A stretch of 64,000 nt of DNA from Ascaris suum (taxonomy: Eukaryota; Nematoda; Chromadorea; Rhabditida; Ascarididae): NCBI GenBank assembly GCA_013433145.1, contig CM024173.1, forward strand, positions 7,088,322-7,152,321, in the 5' to 3' direction. Position numbers and translations under genes: made by a program. The notes beneath the pieces were generated by a model, which was not told the origin of the DNA, made no database searches, and saw only the letters and a list, made by a program, of their open reading frames with translations. The number at the start of each line of letters is the position of its first letter. Position 1 is the stretch's first letter. Positions 36,030 to 48,200 of this stretch are shown one piece after another.

Positions 36030-37173
36030 CTTATAAAAATAATGAAATCCGAGAAAGGAGGGGGTAAATCTTTTGGATAATTGCTCCTTCTCCATTTATC
36101 TTCCCTCACAAAGGCATATGATGGGTTTTGCTTTCCTCTATCATGTTTCTCCATAATTAAAACAAGTGGTTGAAGGTACGAGGAAGGTGGCACCATTCTT
36201 GCATCTGCATTCCGTCCACGTGGGCAACCGCTTCTGTAAACAATAAGGAACACATAAAAGGTAACTTCATACATTAATCAACTCAACTTCTCGCACAAAA
36301 TTCTTACAAGAGATTCCTTTTCATTTAACCCGATCAGCGTAAACGAGGAATAGCTCGTCGTAAAATGCGTGTCAAATTTTGTCAACCTTCAACTACCGGC
36401 GTTTATTCATTTTTGAAGACACTTATGGACAGCTGATGGCTGTCTACAACTATTTTCAAAACCGACGATCAACGAGGTGTCAGCAGTGGTATTAGGTGTC
36501 AACATGAGCGCATCATATCCACCAAAGCTGGCGCGTCGGTTTCATTGACTGCCGAAGTGGAACTAACGGACAGACAGACGGGCGGATGGACAGACATGCA
36601 CGTACGTACGTACATAAAAGACGTCGCCATAACGAACGTTTGCAACCGAATTAGCGAAACACGAACAACAAACTTCAACAGCAGGGTGCTTGAAATACCG
36701 AAAGCTGACGCACTGGAGCGAGCACTGTTGATAAATCGTCAGTGGAAACGAAACTCGGCCCCCTCACACCTCTGCTTCCAAAAATCGATATAAGCGTGAT
36801 CTGTAAGGCATACTGACAGCCTGTTTGAAGGCGGAAATATGTGACGTGAAACAGTTTGTTTCGATAGTTCAGTGCAATAATTCAATCTGGAAGGTGCCCT
36901 CAATCGGCAAATGGGGAAACCTGATCGGCTGTCACAAACAAGTGTCATGCTGACTGCAGAAACACAATACAACCTCGACTGCCTCTACTACGATGCTGAA
37001 TGATGAAAACGTCAGAACAAGACAGTGACTAGTCACTGAGTTGCATTTCGGGACATGCAGAAGAATAACAAGTGTTTGCTGCGGTATATCAAGGAACAAA
37101 TGGTAAATAAATCTATTTGAAAGTAGGATGTAATGGAGCGATGAATACCATTCTCAGGTAATAAACGTGCTAC

Positions 37174-37416
37174 GCTCAGCAGCAGGTATAACTGCTCGGG
37201 ACTACATAATAATCGCCTATTTCTCTGGCAATTCGATTCATTGACGTCAACTACGTCAAAATCAGTATCACCTAGCAAGGCACTGGAAGATGCGAAGGGA
37301 TCGAGCATCACATCATTGTCGCCGTCGTAGATATACGCAAAGCAGCATGTGAGACGTTCGGCCTTCTCCCCAATAAGAACTAGCCCCACGCAGTTATCGT
37401 TCATCACGAGGATCGC
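37174..37416 (-). CDS. Candidate exon of an unrecognised minus-strand gene
   Basis: The acceptor TCATGCTAG is followed by 81 open codons and an AGC|gtagca donor, with an earlier possible donor CTAG|gtgata. The translation looks like real protein: a hydrophobic strand CVGLVLIGEK, then CCFAYIYDGDNDVMLDPF, then an acidic stretch DTDFDVVDVNESN. I do not recognise the family. Confidence 0.38.
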
Positions 37417-37590
37417 CTAGCATGAGTCTATCTGAGAAAATCCCACAATTTAGTTGCAGACTAAATATTCCCTCCCCATATTTAGAAAATTATTTATTGC
37501 CGACTTTTATATGGTTCAGATTATTGTTTGCACAAAAGCCACAGACCGGAATTGTTATATTACATCACTCGATGCATTCGACGCCGCCAC

Positions 37591-37667
37591 CTGCTTCATC
37601 GCGGTGAAATCTCAAGAAACACTCTCCTTCTATGTCTGCGACATATGGAACATCTTCACCGATGACG
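37591..37667 (-). CDS. Candidate upstream exon of the same unrecognised gene
   Basis: The acceptor TCTATCCAG and donor GCAG|gtggcg bound a frame reading VIGEDVPYVADIEGECFL and so on. A possible preceding mini-exon (37829-37853, donor CAA|gtatga) fits its entry phase. Its exit phase does not fit the exon at 37174-37416, so one border is wrong or an exon is missing. Confidence 0.3.
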
Positions 37668-38163
37668 CTGGATAGAATACCGTCGAATAAAACAACCGCT
37701 TGCGCGGAACAAATTCTTTAAAATTTCGGGGCGCTTGCAGAGGAATTCAAGCAACGGAAATATCTATGCGTTCGAAAGCGCACCAAGTAACTGTTCTTTG
37801 AAACGCATTTTCAAGGATGGGTTCATACTTGCCGGAAACGCTTTCTTGGCACACTTTAAAATGAGACCGTCACGCACCCCGGAATTGTGACCATGGGCTG
37901 CCGTTTAGATTTGGCTTGGCTCTGTGCTAGGCCAGTTTACTGGCGTGATTCCGAATCATCCGCCATTCACCATTTGAATCAATATGTACACGCCAAACGC
38001 AATCTACGACAGACGACAGCCTTCCACAATGCCCAATTCTGTTTGGTCGTTTATGATCAGCGATGCAGCAGATTCGATTCGGAAATGTCCGTCTGTCGAG
38101 ATGGAGAGGTGTGATTGACATGTCACCAGAGAGCGAGATGATTGTTCACAGACAGCAGAGGCA

Positions 38164-38225
38164 GACACGTGCAGAGCGCGTTCATCGAACTCCGCATTGT
38201 GTGCGGCGGTGTGCTGCGTGTGAGT
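38164..38225 (+). repeat. Direct repeat, copy 1
   Basis: Shares GCGTTCATCGAACTCCG and GTGCTGCGTGTGAGT with copy 2 at 38428-38499, in the same order and orientation. Confidence 0.75.
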
Positions 38226-38427
38226 TTATTCGTTTATTCTTCTGCCTTCCTTAAGAGCGGTTGAAGGCACGGTTTTGCAAATCAAGTCCATAGGTGGGGT
38301 ACTGTTTCCTCTGGATTTAGAGATGCTATTGGAGGGCGGGAGGTGCAATATTGAGAGAGGGATATTGAGCTTTCTTTCGTTTTTAATGAATCGCTCTTCT
38401 CAGAAAGTGCTCCTATACAGCACAGGC

Positions 38428-38499
38428 ACACACATGCGGAGTGCGTTCATCGAACTCCGAATTGGTGTCCATTTGTTCGGCGGCGTGCTGCGTGTGAGT
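38428..38499 (+). repeat. Direct repeat, copy 2
   Basis: Starts about 264 bp after the start of copy 1. It carries about 9 nt extra between the two conserved blocks. Confidence 0.75.
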
Positions 38500-38952
38500 G
38501 GTTGGCGAACTCATTAGTGTTGGAAATGTCTGATTTCCTCTGCAATTGCCGACATAATTGGCAAAGAAATATCGCGGCTTAATGGTGCATATGAGTTGAC
38601 ATACTCCTTACTGCTCTATATAATCACTGGCATACCTGAGGTTTCCAAATGAAGAAAAGGGGATCCATTGCCTTCATTGCATGATCTGAGTGCGAAACTT
38701 ATTCGTACCTCCTCACTCAAGAAAGCAATCCCGTTTTCGCACTAAACTTCGTTTTGTCAAATTGCAAGGATGTCGTATTTGTAGAAGTCAACGTGTTTAT
38801 TGACAGTCATATATGGCTCAGAGTTCAGCGAACTTTTGAACTTCGCAACCAACACAAAGAGTTTATTATACTCCATTTCTGTGCTAATACTCCCATTTAC
38901 GACACTCAATTAATTATAAGCTACAAAAAATTTGGGACACTCGAAATATTTT

Positions 38953-38954
38953 AG
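38953..38954 (+). promoter_or_regulatory. Probable spliced-leader acceptor of the calpain gene
   Basis: AATATTTTAG is followed by GAAAT and then the ATG at 38960, a 5-nt leader typical of spliced-leader trans-spliced nematode mRNAs. Confidence 0.6.
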
Positions 38955-38959
38955 GAAAT

Positions 38960-39226
38960 ATGTCGGACGAGGAATACGAAGAAGAAGAATATGCCTACGA
39001 TGAAGAGGAGCCATCTGACAACGTCTATGTGGAAGAGGAACCTGAGGAGGAGTCTGAAGCAGAAGAGGAAGCGGAAGCTGCTCAAGAGGAGTATTATGGA
39101 GGTGAAGAACCACAAGGGTACGTCTGTGGTGGGAATCAACTAAGCTGTAATGACGAAAATAACTATGGCAACACTGATTATGGCCACTGTGCCCGTAGTG
39201 AAGACGCTGTCACCAGTTATGAGCAG
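38960..39226 (+). CDS. clp-1: CLP-1-like exon 1 (acidic N-terminus)
   Basis: Codes 89 residues starting [18 protein letters not shown], dominated by Glu and Asp. It ends TYEQ-like at CAG|gtgagc in phase 0, and its phase joins exon 2. Confidence 0.75.
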
Positions 39227-42200
39227 GTGAGCGGTTTTCTTTTTGAAATTAAGGCTGAACTCATGTGATGTGGTTAACTGTTTTCACTACAGTAATGGTT
39301 GCATCCGCGCTATCGGCCGTTTCAGGATTGTACGTTTATTGCCTTGTTACTCTTTTCCTATGAAGTTATAAATGCCGAAGTATAAAGTACTCCGTTTTGA
39401 TGCTCCGCCTCACCCCTCCCCCAACTCCACTTTTCACTTGACCGCCCGAATAAAAAAATCTATTGTTTATGTACGGCTTTATTATGTCTACATATTTTTT
39501 GTTTCTCTCGAAGTGTTGCCAGAAGAATGCTGAAGCAATAGGTGGTGCCATCGTTGCTGTCAACAATTCGATGGCAGAGTCACTCTTCATTCTCGACTTA
39601 AATGGAACAATCATCATAGGACAAAGCAGCACATATTCTTCGGTGCTTGTGAAGCGACATTCGAAAAAACCCCAAACAGGAGTAATTTCTTGCCTTTAAC
39701 TTCTTATTCACTTCCTACGGTTTGCGATGCTCCAGAAGTCTCTCAGTCTAAAAAAAAGAAGGCAACCAAGCGATATTGTCTAATCATGCCTGAGCATTTC
39801 CAGCGGAAGCACTATCATGCATGCATGAGAAATTTCAGAAAGTGGTCCATAAAAAGAAGAATTGCAGTGGAATGGGGAGAGGGGAGGAGAGGGAAGTTGG
39901 CGAGAAGATGCAACAGGATAAGGTATCAATGCTAATTTTATTCCCGAATACAAAATTTGTCGTCATATACGGTCAAGATTTTTTCACATTTAGCCGCAAG
40001 CTCCGCCATCATACTCTTATGAGAGAGGTGCAGCGGAAAGATCGTTTGCCGAAGTATCCGATGAGGACGGACGTAGTAGAGGATTCGACTGGAACAACAT
40101 GCTTCAAAGTAATTTTTTTTAAGTTGTACTTTCAACATTTTCAATTCAATAATAACGTAAAGTATCTTTACATAAATTTTTAGTGTCGGACTGAAATGTT
40201 TTTTCGAGCGCATCAGAGTTCGACACCAATTTAGAAACTCTGGGTAGTTAATTCTGCACAAAATGATGCGATGGCACTAAACAAATAGGCTTCTCTTGAA
40301 ATGAAATTATTCAGATCAGTGCAACGTTGGTTAAGACACTCTTCTATCCAGTCGCGACTAACAGTGGTGATTTGCATATCATATACTGCCATCTGCATTC
40401 AATTTAACACAAAAATTGCTCTTCGTTTACAGCAATGTTACTAGGACACTGGTGCTGTTATTTTGTGGTTCATCGAAGGATCGTAGTCCACTGTAGGTAG
40501 ATCTTATTAGATGCGTTACTTGCAATTTAGGACGTTTCGCGAATCTAAGTTCTAAAGATAGTGTAGGCGACGTAGCGTTTATGTGTATGCGTTACAGTGT
40601 TTGTATATATGTGTTTGTCTTTGTGCAGTTGCAACTTGTGAACCATTGACACTAAAATTGCGAAGTCTGACGACTTTTTTTCATAGACGCGTTGTTTGCT
40701 GCATTCAAAGCGAGCTCACCTGCATGGGGCCAAGATATGGGTAATTAGAAATATCTCTTATTTGTGCTCATATGAAATCTAAATATCTCGCGTATTTATT
40801 TGAGTTGAAAGGGAGTCGCATTGTTGCACACCTTTAAAGTATATAAAGACGATTGTTCCCATGGAATTATAAAGGCCACATCGTTAAATTTATTACTTGA
40901 TTATTGAATTGTTAGTAAAGGCATACATTGCTTATGACCTTATAAGGTTTCTGCACTTTCAAACCCAATGAAGTGTTCAAGCGCTTAGTAAATTCTTTTC
41001 CTCAAATTCAGCAGAACATAAATGAGCTTCCCATCCGGCAAACTGATAAGCCGAGATTGTTTTTCATCTCTTTACTATTGATAAGCATTTAGCGTTTGTC
41101 GTTCGAATGATTGTTGCTTTGAAGAGGGATTTTGTGCTGATGATTGCCGTGAATAAACCGATTCGGAAAAGCTCAATTTAGTCATCCTTACGGTCTCTTT
41201 TAACAAGAAAGGTTGGTAGGAATGCGTAGCTGGTATAAAGAAGAAGAATATAAACCTCATCTCTTTATCATCATTTCCGCACATCCATGAGGACGACATT
41301 CACTTCGCCTTTCGTCGTGAAAGTGAATCGGTGTATGCGGTTTTTGATTCTGTTACTCATCTTTTCAACACTTTCTTTGCAACACAGCCGCATTTCTACT
41401 ACATAGTTGTGGCGTTGGAGTGAAATCCATTCCGTTTCGTCACCTCCTGTTTGGTGGATTCAGGCTCCTTGGGCGGCCTTGGAGGCGGGAGTCTTGGAGA
41501 AATCATCACCGGAATTGGAGCGATCGCCGGTGCATCTGGAGGTACGCCATAACGTCTTTTCATTGATGAATTAATTATTGGAAGGGATTTTTCCGTTATT
41601 TCTTGACACCTAGTTGAAATGTGTCATGTCGAACATACATCTAAAAGCACTTCTGCTGTTATTTATTGATAAGCACCGTCTTGTCATTTTTCAGATGCGT
41701 GCACCTTTCGAAGGGAATGTGGGTGTTCCCATTTGTGTTCGATGTCAATTTTCGTTGACCCGTCGAAGTAGGGTTATGACTTTGGCATGCAAGAGTGTGT
41801 TTACTTATTCATAGCTTATCTCATCCTCTCAACAGCTTTCCTATCTTTTTTTATCTTCTTTTTGGGGAGGAAAATGTTCGTGATGAAAATATTTTGTCAG
41901 TGCATGACTATGTCTTTTATTTAGCGTTTTGAGTGGTTTATTGTGTTATTATTGTTAATCAGAATCTCAGAGGTAGGGAGGCGTAGCAATCCCAAGCCAG
42001 AAAATGCGAAACCTTCCCAGCGAAAATGGTATGAGATGGTCATATGTACATTAGATTACAAGGAAGCGGTTATAAGTAAAAGGCTTACATTATGCACTTA
42101 AATTTATCAGCTTTTGTTGTTTCACAGTGGATCATGGGGATACGGTTACTTCCATATGTAAATGTCTTAAAAGTGTGCTAGTGCGCTTAAATTTGCATAT

Positions 42201-45200
42201 TTTGACTAGTGTTTTCGCCTAATAATTGTTATCAATACATTTGTTTTACTTCATAAAGCTTATAAGCATTTTACGAAGGTCTACTTATAAATTTATTTTT
42301 TCTTTTACAGAACGACAGATTTTAAGAAAAGTCCACGTCTAAACTTTTTTTCGCTTTCATAATACCTCAAAAATCTGTAAATGACAGCTTTTTCACTTCG
42401 GCACCATATGGATGCCACTCAAATTCTTCATGTACCATGTTGTTTACTTCGGCTAATAGGCGTATAATGCTTCCTTTTATAATTTTAGTTAAATGTGGAC
42501 TGGGATCATTTTGATCGTAATTTCAGGTCTGAGCAATATTATGGCGAGTGGTGGTATGTCGGAGCTCGTGGGCAATTTGATCGGTTCCGCGGCTCATCGC
42601 TTTTTTGGCATTAATCCAGAGACCGGCAGAATAATCGGTGCCATAGCTGGCAATATTATATTCAATCTGGGAGGAAAAGACAACTCACTTGGCGGCATTG
42701 GCAAGCTTATCCTTGACAATATCATCAGCGGCAAATTTAAAAGAAAGGTTAATTTCTGTGTCTCGCAGTCGAGTGGATATGAGATGTGGGATAGTTCCAG
42801 CGAGTAGACACTTCCTTATCAGGATAGGAAACAAATCCGCACGCACTAACTTTCTAATCTGGTGCTTCAGCCAGCCGAGTCACTGCCACTCTTCTTCTTC
42901 TTACTACTATTAACCTCGTCCAACGAAATAAGTATCGGTGTTTCGAATTTGCAAATGGTCGACGTCTGCGGGTTTTTCCTCACATCCAATGAGATCCACA
43001 CGTTTTTGCTGAAAAAGAACGGAAAAAAAGAGGCAAAAAGCGAAGAGCGCGGAGTTTTTTTTCGGTGTTTTGGAGAGTCTCATTTCGGCAAACAAAGGAA
43101 ATTGGACGAAGTTAAACTTTATAGGTAGAAAACGATCCAAAGACCTACTGAAGGCAGCTACACCCCTCTGCCTTGTTAAATTTTCATACATTCTCCACCA
43201 GACATAGTCGTTCGTTAAAACTGACTTAATCACAAGCCGAAAGAATTTCAATATTTATAAATGCGATTTCGTGGGGGGGGGGGGGGTTGAGAAGGAGAGG
43301 TGAGGTGTGTCAAGGCAGAACGGCTTACAACGTGTTCACTGAAGCATCAGTGGATGCGAAGTAGCACCGGCAATAAGAGGCATTGCATTTCTATGCATTC
43401 AGAGTTCCTCAAAATTTGCAGCTGAGTGTCGAGAGGATATTCTTTACGGTGAATCGAAGCAAAAACTACGAAATTATTTGGGTGTAAAATAATAGCGAGA
43501 AGTTCACAATCCAAGCAGCAATAGTTCACATCGAATGTATCCGAACTGCTCCACCTTTATTGTTTTCCCAGCTGTCGCTTCTCACGAGACGAGAACTTAT
43601 ATATTTAGGTGAAACCATTTGTCTCACCGACGCCTGGTTTGCCTTCATTCCAACTTGACTTCTACCGGGAGAGGGATCGTTGTCTTCAGAATCGAGTCCT
43701 CTTCGAGGACCCTGAATTTCCAGCCACCGATACCAGTCTCTTCTACAGCAAACCATGCCCTCACCAAATCGAATGGCTGCGTCCTGGTGTAAGTACGCGT
43801 TGTTTTCGCAGTTCTTTGGTTGATCAACGAAATCAGCTTGTGGGTACTACATTCAGTTAAAACAAAGCAGCCAGCTGTCTATTTCCACCGAGTACCAAGC
43901 GAACAGTCTATTTTTCAAAGCTTCGGTGATGTGGGTAGGGGAAGGGGGAGGGAAGATCTCATTGAAAAGATGTATTCCCTTTTTCAAAAAGGCCTCATAT
44001 TAAAAAAAAGTCTTGAATTCATGATAACTTTCTAGGTTACCTTTTACTCGAGAGAGATCAGTTTTTTCAAACCCTTGGCAGAAACTTCCGTTTGAGGGAA
44101 TACACATACCTGTAAATATTCACCAAAAATAATCTGTAACTACATCATTATAGTGTGGCGCATCCGATTTTTGACTCGCCCTCAATGCACCACTTCAATT
44201 GGGATCTTTCTGCAGCTTTGGACTTTGTATTTTTTTCTTCTACTGTCCTTCTCCTTATGATGTAAAGAAGATGTAGGTAATTTATGGGAAGCAGCGTTTT
44301 TGTACCTTTCCATTTTACGTTACCAGCGGTTTCCAGAGGGGCTTTGATTGAAAATGTTGGCACTAATATTTTTTACTAGAGTATTTTCAAGGAGATTGTG
44401 AACGAGCCGCAACTGATCGTTGAGGGTCACTCGCGGTTCGATGTTAACCAAGGCGCTCTCGGAGACTGCTGGTTACTGGCTGCAGTGGCTAACCTCACAC
44501 TTCGGGACGAACTCTTCTACCGAGTTGTTCCACCAGATCAAAGCTTCACCGAAAACTATGCTGGTTGGAATATTATTTCTACTTTGCTCTTATATCCTAT
44601 TATTAATTTCGGCTCTCTTCTATATTACAGTCCTTTTGAATATTCCTTTTATCGGATTTCGATGGAGCAATAACTTCAGTTTTAAGTGCGGAGTGTCACT
44701 TTACCGATCGATATTTATCATGTAACGCAGGCCCGTTGATCGTCGCTCATAGCGATTTTCCCGCTAATTCATCTCTTCGGCCCATTCTCGTCAGCGCCGG
44801 AAGTTGCATATTTGGAGCAAAAGTTTTCCATTGGATTGGTTCTTTTTCCATCATTTAGAAATGCTGTAAATAGGTAAGCTGATGTGTGCGTTGCCTGTGA
44901 AGTTTCCTTATTGCTTTGCGGCATTGTTGGTTTTTTCTGATGGCGATAGGGAGCTGCGAGTTTCCGTTCGTTAGATTTTTCGCTACTTCTGAGAAGGAAT
45001 TCAGTGAAAGCTACTGCAATATGAAAAGTGAATCACAAAATTTATTTGAAAAGTACTCCATTGCAGGCATTCATTGACACTTTGCTGATTCCGTCTTTTG
45101 CAGGCATTTTTCACTTTCAATTTTGGCGTTACGGTGCGTGGGTGGATGTGGTCATCGATGACCGTTTGCCCACAAAACACGGCAAACTGGTTTATATGCA

Positions 45201-48200
45201 TTCCGAGGAACACAACGAATTCTGGAGCGCTCTTCTGGAAAAGGCCTATGCAAAGTGAGATCGCTTCTCTTTTTGCATTCTATAGTTGACTTTCTGCACA
45301 GTTTCGCAAATTTTTGTTTACACAACGAATTATTAACCGCTCCATATATCTGCACATCTTTCAATTCGATTGATGAAATTGCTGAGGCGGAGCGAATCTG
45401 TAATGGGTAATATTATATGCGAAACCCTCTCGATCGTTTCAAAAAAGTAGGTAAATTATCAGTAATGCATAAAGAGGCTGAGGGTTTATAATTGCGATAA
45501 CTAGGTGTTATGAGATGGGATGTCATGCCAGTATTTGTTTAATCCAGTATCCCCAATCTTCAGTTCCGCAGATGTTTGCGTCCTCGCTCTTGATAGGATG
45601 ATGTTGATTAGAATATTCCGATTCCCCCATTTCTGAACGTTCTTCCGCTTTCTGCTGCGAAATTACTGGGCGTTCAACTACAGCTTTATTTTCATCGGAA
45701 TTGTGAAGATGAAGCTCAGTGTGAAAGCAAGCAGTAGAATGTACGTGTTGACGATGTAAAACAAGTGACTGGTGCAGTAAGTTTCATTACATAAGGCAGA
45801 TGATTGGTAACAAGAAAAGCTGCTTAAAACATTAAAACGGGCTCGAAGATCAACCTATTCGATATTGAAACGAAGCGACGCAGGTTAACGAAGACTGAAG
45901 ATGTGCAGGAAGCAGAGAAAAAACGAACTGACTCCGAAAGGTTTTCTGCAGCAATTGAGGAATATTTTCTAGAACGCCTTCAGTTTAGTTTTTTTTTTCG
46001 CCTCAAGAGGTGAGGAGCTATTCCGTATACGAAAACTTTGGATCACTAAAGGAAATCCAAGTAGAACAGCTGAAGCTCGAAGGTGTCAAGCGCGAGCTCA
46101 TCGCAATACTGCATGCATGCAGCGAAAAGATGAGGAGGTTAAGAGAATTGATGGTGTAGGATTGTAGTGGTAAAACAACCATTTTCTTGAACCATTTCTT
46201 GTGACCTGTGCACCTTGGTTAAGTTCAGACTAAGGACATGAGTGGAGTGCTGGAGAATGGATCAGTAAGCGCGAACCAGAGACACGTGATCAGAGACACT
46301 TTGAAGCACTTTAATAAGCAATAAATAATACACACACCGATGGCGTTGTGATGCTTAGGGAAACATGCGCACTAATCTGCAAGCTCGGACAGCATAAACT
46401 CTAGGGTCCCTGACGTGGTCATGAACTTCAGATATTCATGAAAACGTCTATGAAGTAGATGTTGTGGGTTCTACAAGTGAAATGGGTGCTGCATATATAA
46501 TTATGGCTGCTGTGCAAAGGAAGTGGAAGAAAGCTTCGTGATGCCTCACTGCAGCGTGAGGAACTGTACGAAATACTTAAGGACCATCAGCATGAAGGTT
46601 GGTTTGGGAAGAAGTCGTTAGTGGTGGATCAACTACATGAGGATGAAGAAATATAGGGCAAATTACCCATCTTTATGGCATACTAAAGGAAATTTTTTGA
46701 AGCTCAGAAATGATCCTCCGACACAAGCTTTGAAAACGGGATTACTTCGGAGTAATCGAGACCACTTCAACAGTGATCGAGATAGCTCAAGATGGGCTGA
46801 AGAAAACAAATTCGAAAAATGCGGAAAATTTTAGGCTCCAGTCTAGTACTGCAACATATAAGAACAACTTACCAAAAGGAGCCTAGAAACGTGCTTTTAA
46901 CAAGAGCCAAAAAGTCTTTCGAAAAAAGTGAACAAAATGAACTATTGAGGAGGGATCTAACCAGGCTCAGTAAAGGACTTAGTAAATACCATGTCATAAA
47001 GTCTAACTCATAAGGCACACATCTTTCTAGTTATGCAGCTAGCATCTGCTCATCCATCCTCTTATGTTCTTCTTTTTTGCAATCCTTCCCCACTTTCATG
47101 CGTCGCGGAGATTCAATATGCAAACTTCTTATTTCTTCATTCTCGAATGGATGCGATATCGGCTCCATACGTATATTTTTGCAGGTTGTACGGGTCATAT
47201 GAGGCTCTGGAAGGTGGGTCGACAGCGGAAGCGCTTGAAGATTTCACGGGTGGTCTTATCGAGCACTATGACCTCGGTGAATGTCCCAAAGAAGCATTAC
47301 TCGCGCTCATGATACGTGCCTTTCAAATGGGTTCGATGTTCGGATGCTCTATTGACGTAAGCACATATTACTACTTCTGCAAATTTTCATTCGCAAAGCA
47401 TATATATAACGGTGCCTGGTCTGTGCATTTTATAGTTTCAACTTAGTACCCACGACGTCAGACTCGCTAATTTTGCTGATGCAATCTGCATCCGTATCTA
47501 ACCTCTAATAAAAACATCGAAGTTCATTCAAAAGAGTTGCTGACACATGTGCTCAAAAGGCTGCATCGACTTCGAGAGCGATGCGATCACATTTTATAGA
47601 ATGTTCGAGTTAGAGCAAATAAAGAAGCATGTTACTAGTATTGGTCCCCCAAAAAGTTCTGTTGGGAGCTGCTTGTCGAAACACAGGCATTCCTAAGTTT
47701 TTTTTCGTCTCAACCCATTTAAGCTCCAGCTTTTTCGGTGTGCCAAGGTTTTCCACATTTCCAAGAAATTTGGAGACTGAAGCTCCAAAATTCAGAATTG
47801 GTCGGACTCCACGAACTTTAAGTTGTACACTTTATTTCCGGGAACCCATCGACTTTTGAGCCTAGAGTGAAGACAGATTTGTCCTTTCATGTGGATCATC
47901 TTATAACCGCAAATAATATTCATTCTAGTCGCTTACATAATGTACGTAAGCAACAGTTTTGTATTTTCCAACGTGCATATCACATATAGCTAGTAGCGAT
48001 ATAACTGTATTATAAGCCCATGAAAGTGAATTCTTTGCGAAGAGCTCTTGTGAGCGGTTGATTTGATTGGAGCTTGGAGTTAGCGATTGCACTCCTCCGT
48101 TTTAAAGCAATTTAAGATAGCTGTTAACGTGGCAGTCGAGTTTAGAAAATCACATTTCATCGCAGTATCTCTCCTATTAAACGTTGACTGCTTGAATGTT

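Larger units (their letters stand above)
37854..38953. other. Upstream region of the calpain gene, with a duplicated element
   Basis: No gene is supported here. Two related 60-70 bp segments (38164-38225 and 38428-38499) lie in this interval. It should hold the calpain promoter and ends at a TATTTTAG acceptor. Confidence 0.45.

Noticed and set aside
35780..36274. 164-codon minus-strand open frame as one intact gene
   Set aside because: Most of it reads like non-coding sequence by chance; only the part at 35899-36029 has splice-like borders, so it is listed only as a weak exon candidate.
41614..41814. 66-codon plus-strand frame between calpain exons 3 and 4
   Set aside because: Exons 3 and 4 join in phase 1 without it, and it lacks a matching acceptor and donor.
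45850..46700. Decayed retroelement in calpain intron 7
   Set aside because: Some words looked transposon-like, but no reverse transcriptase or transposase motif could be read in any frame.
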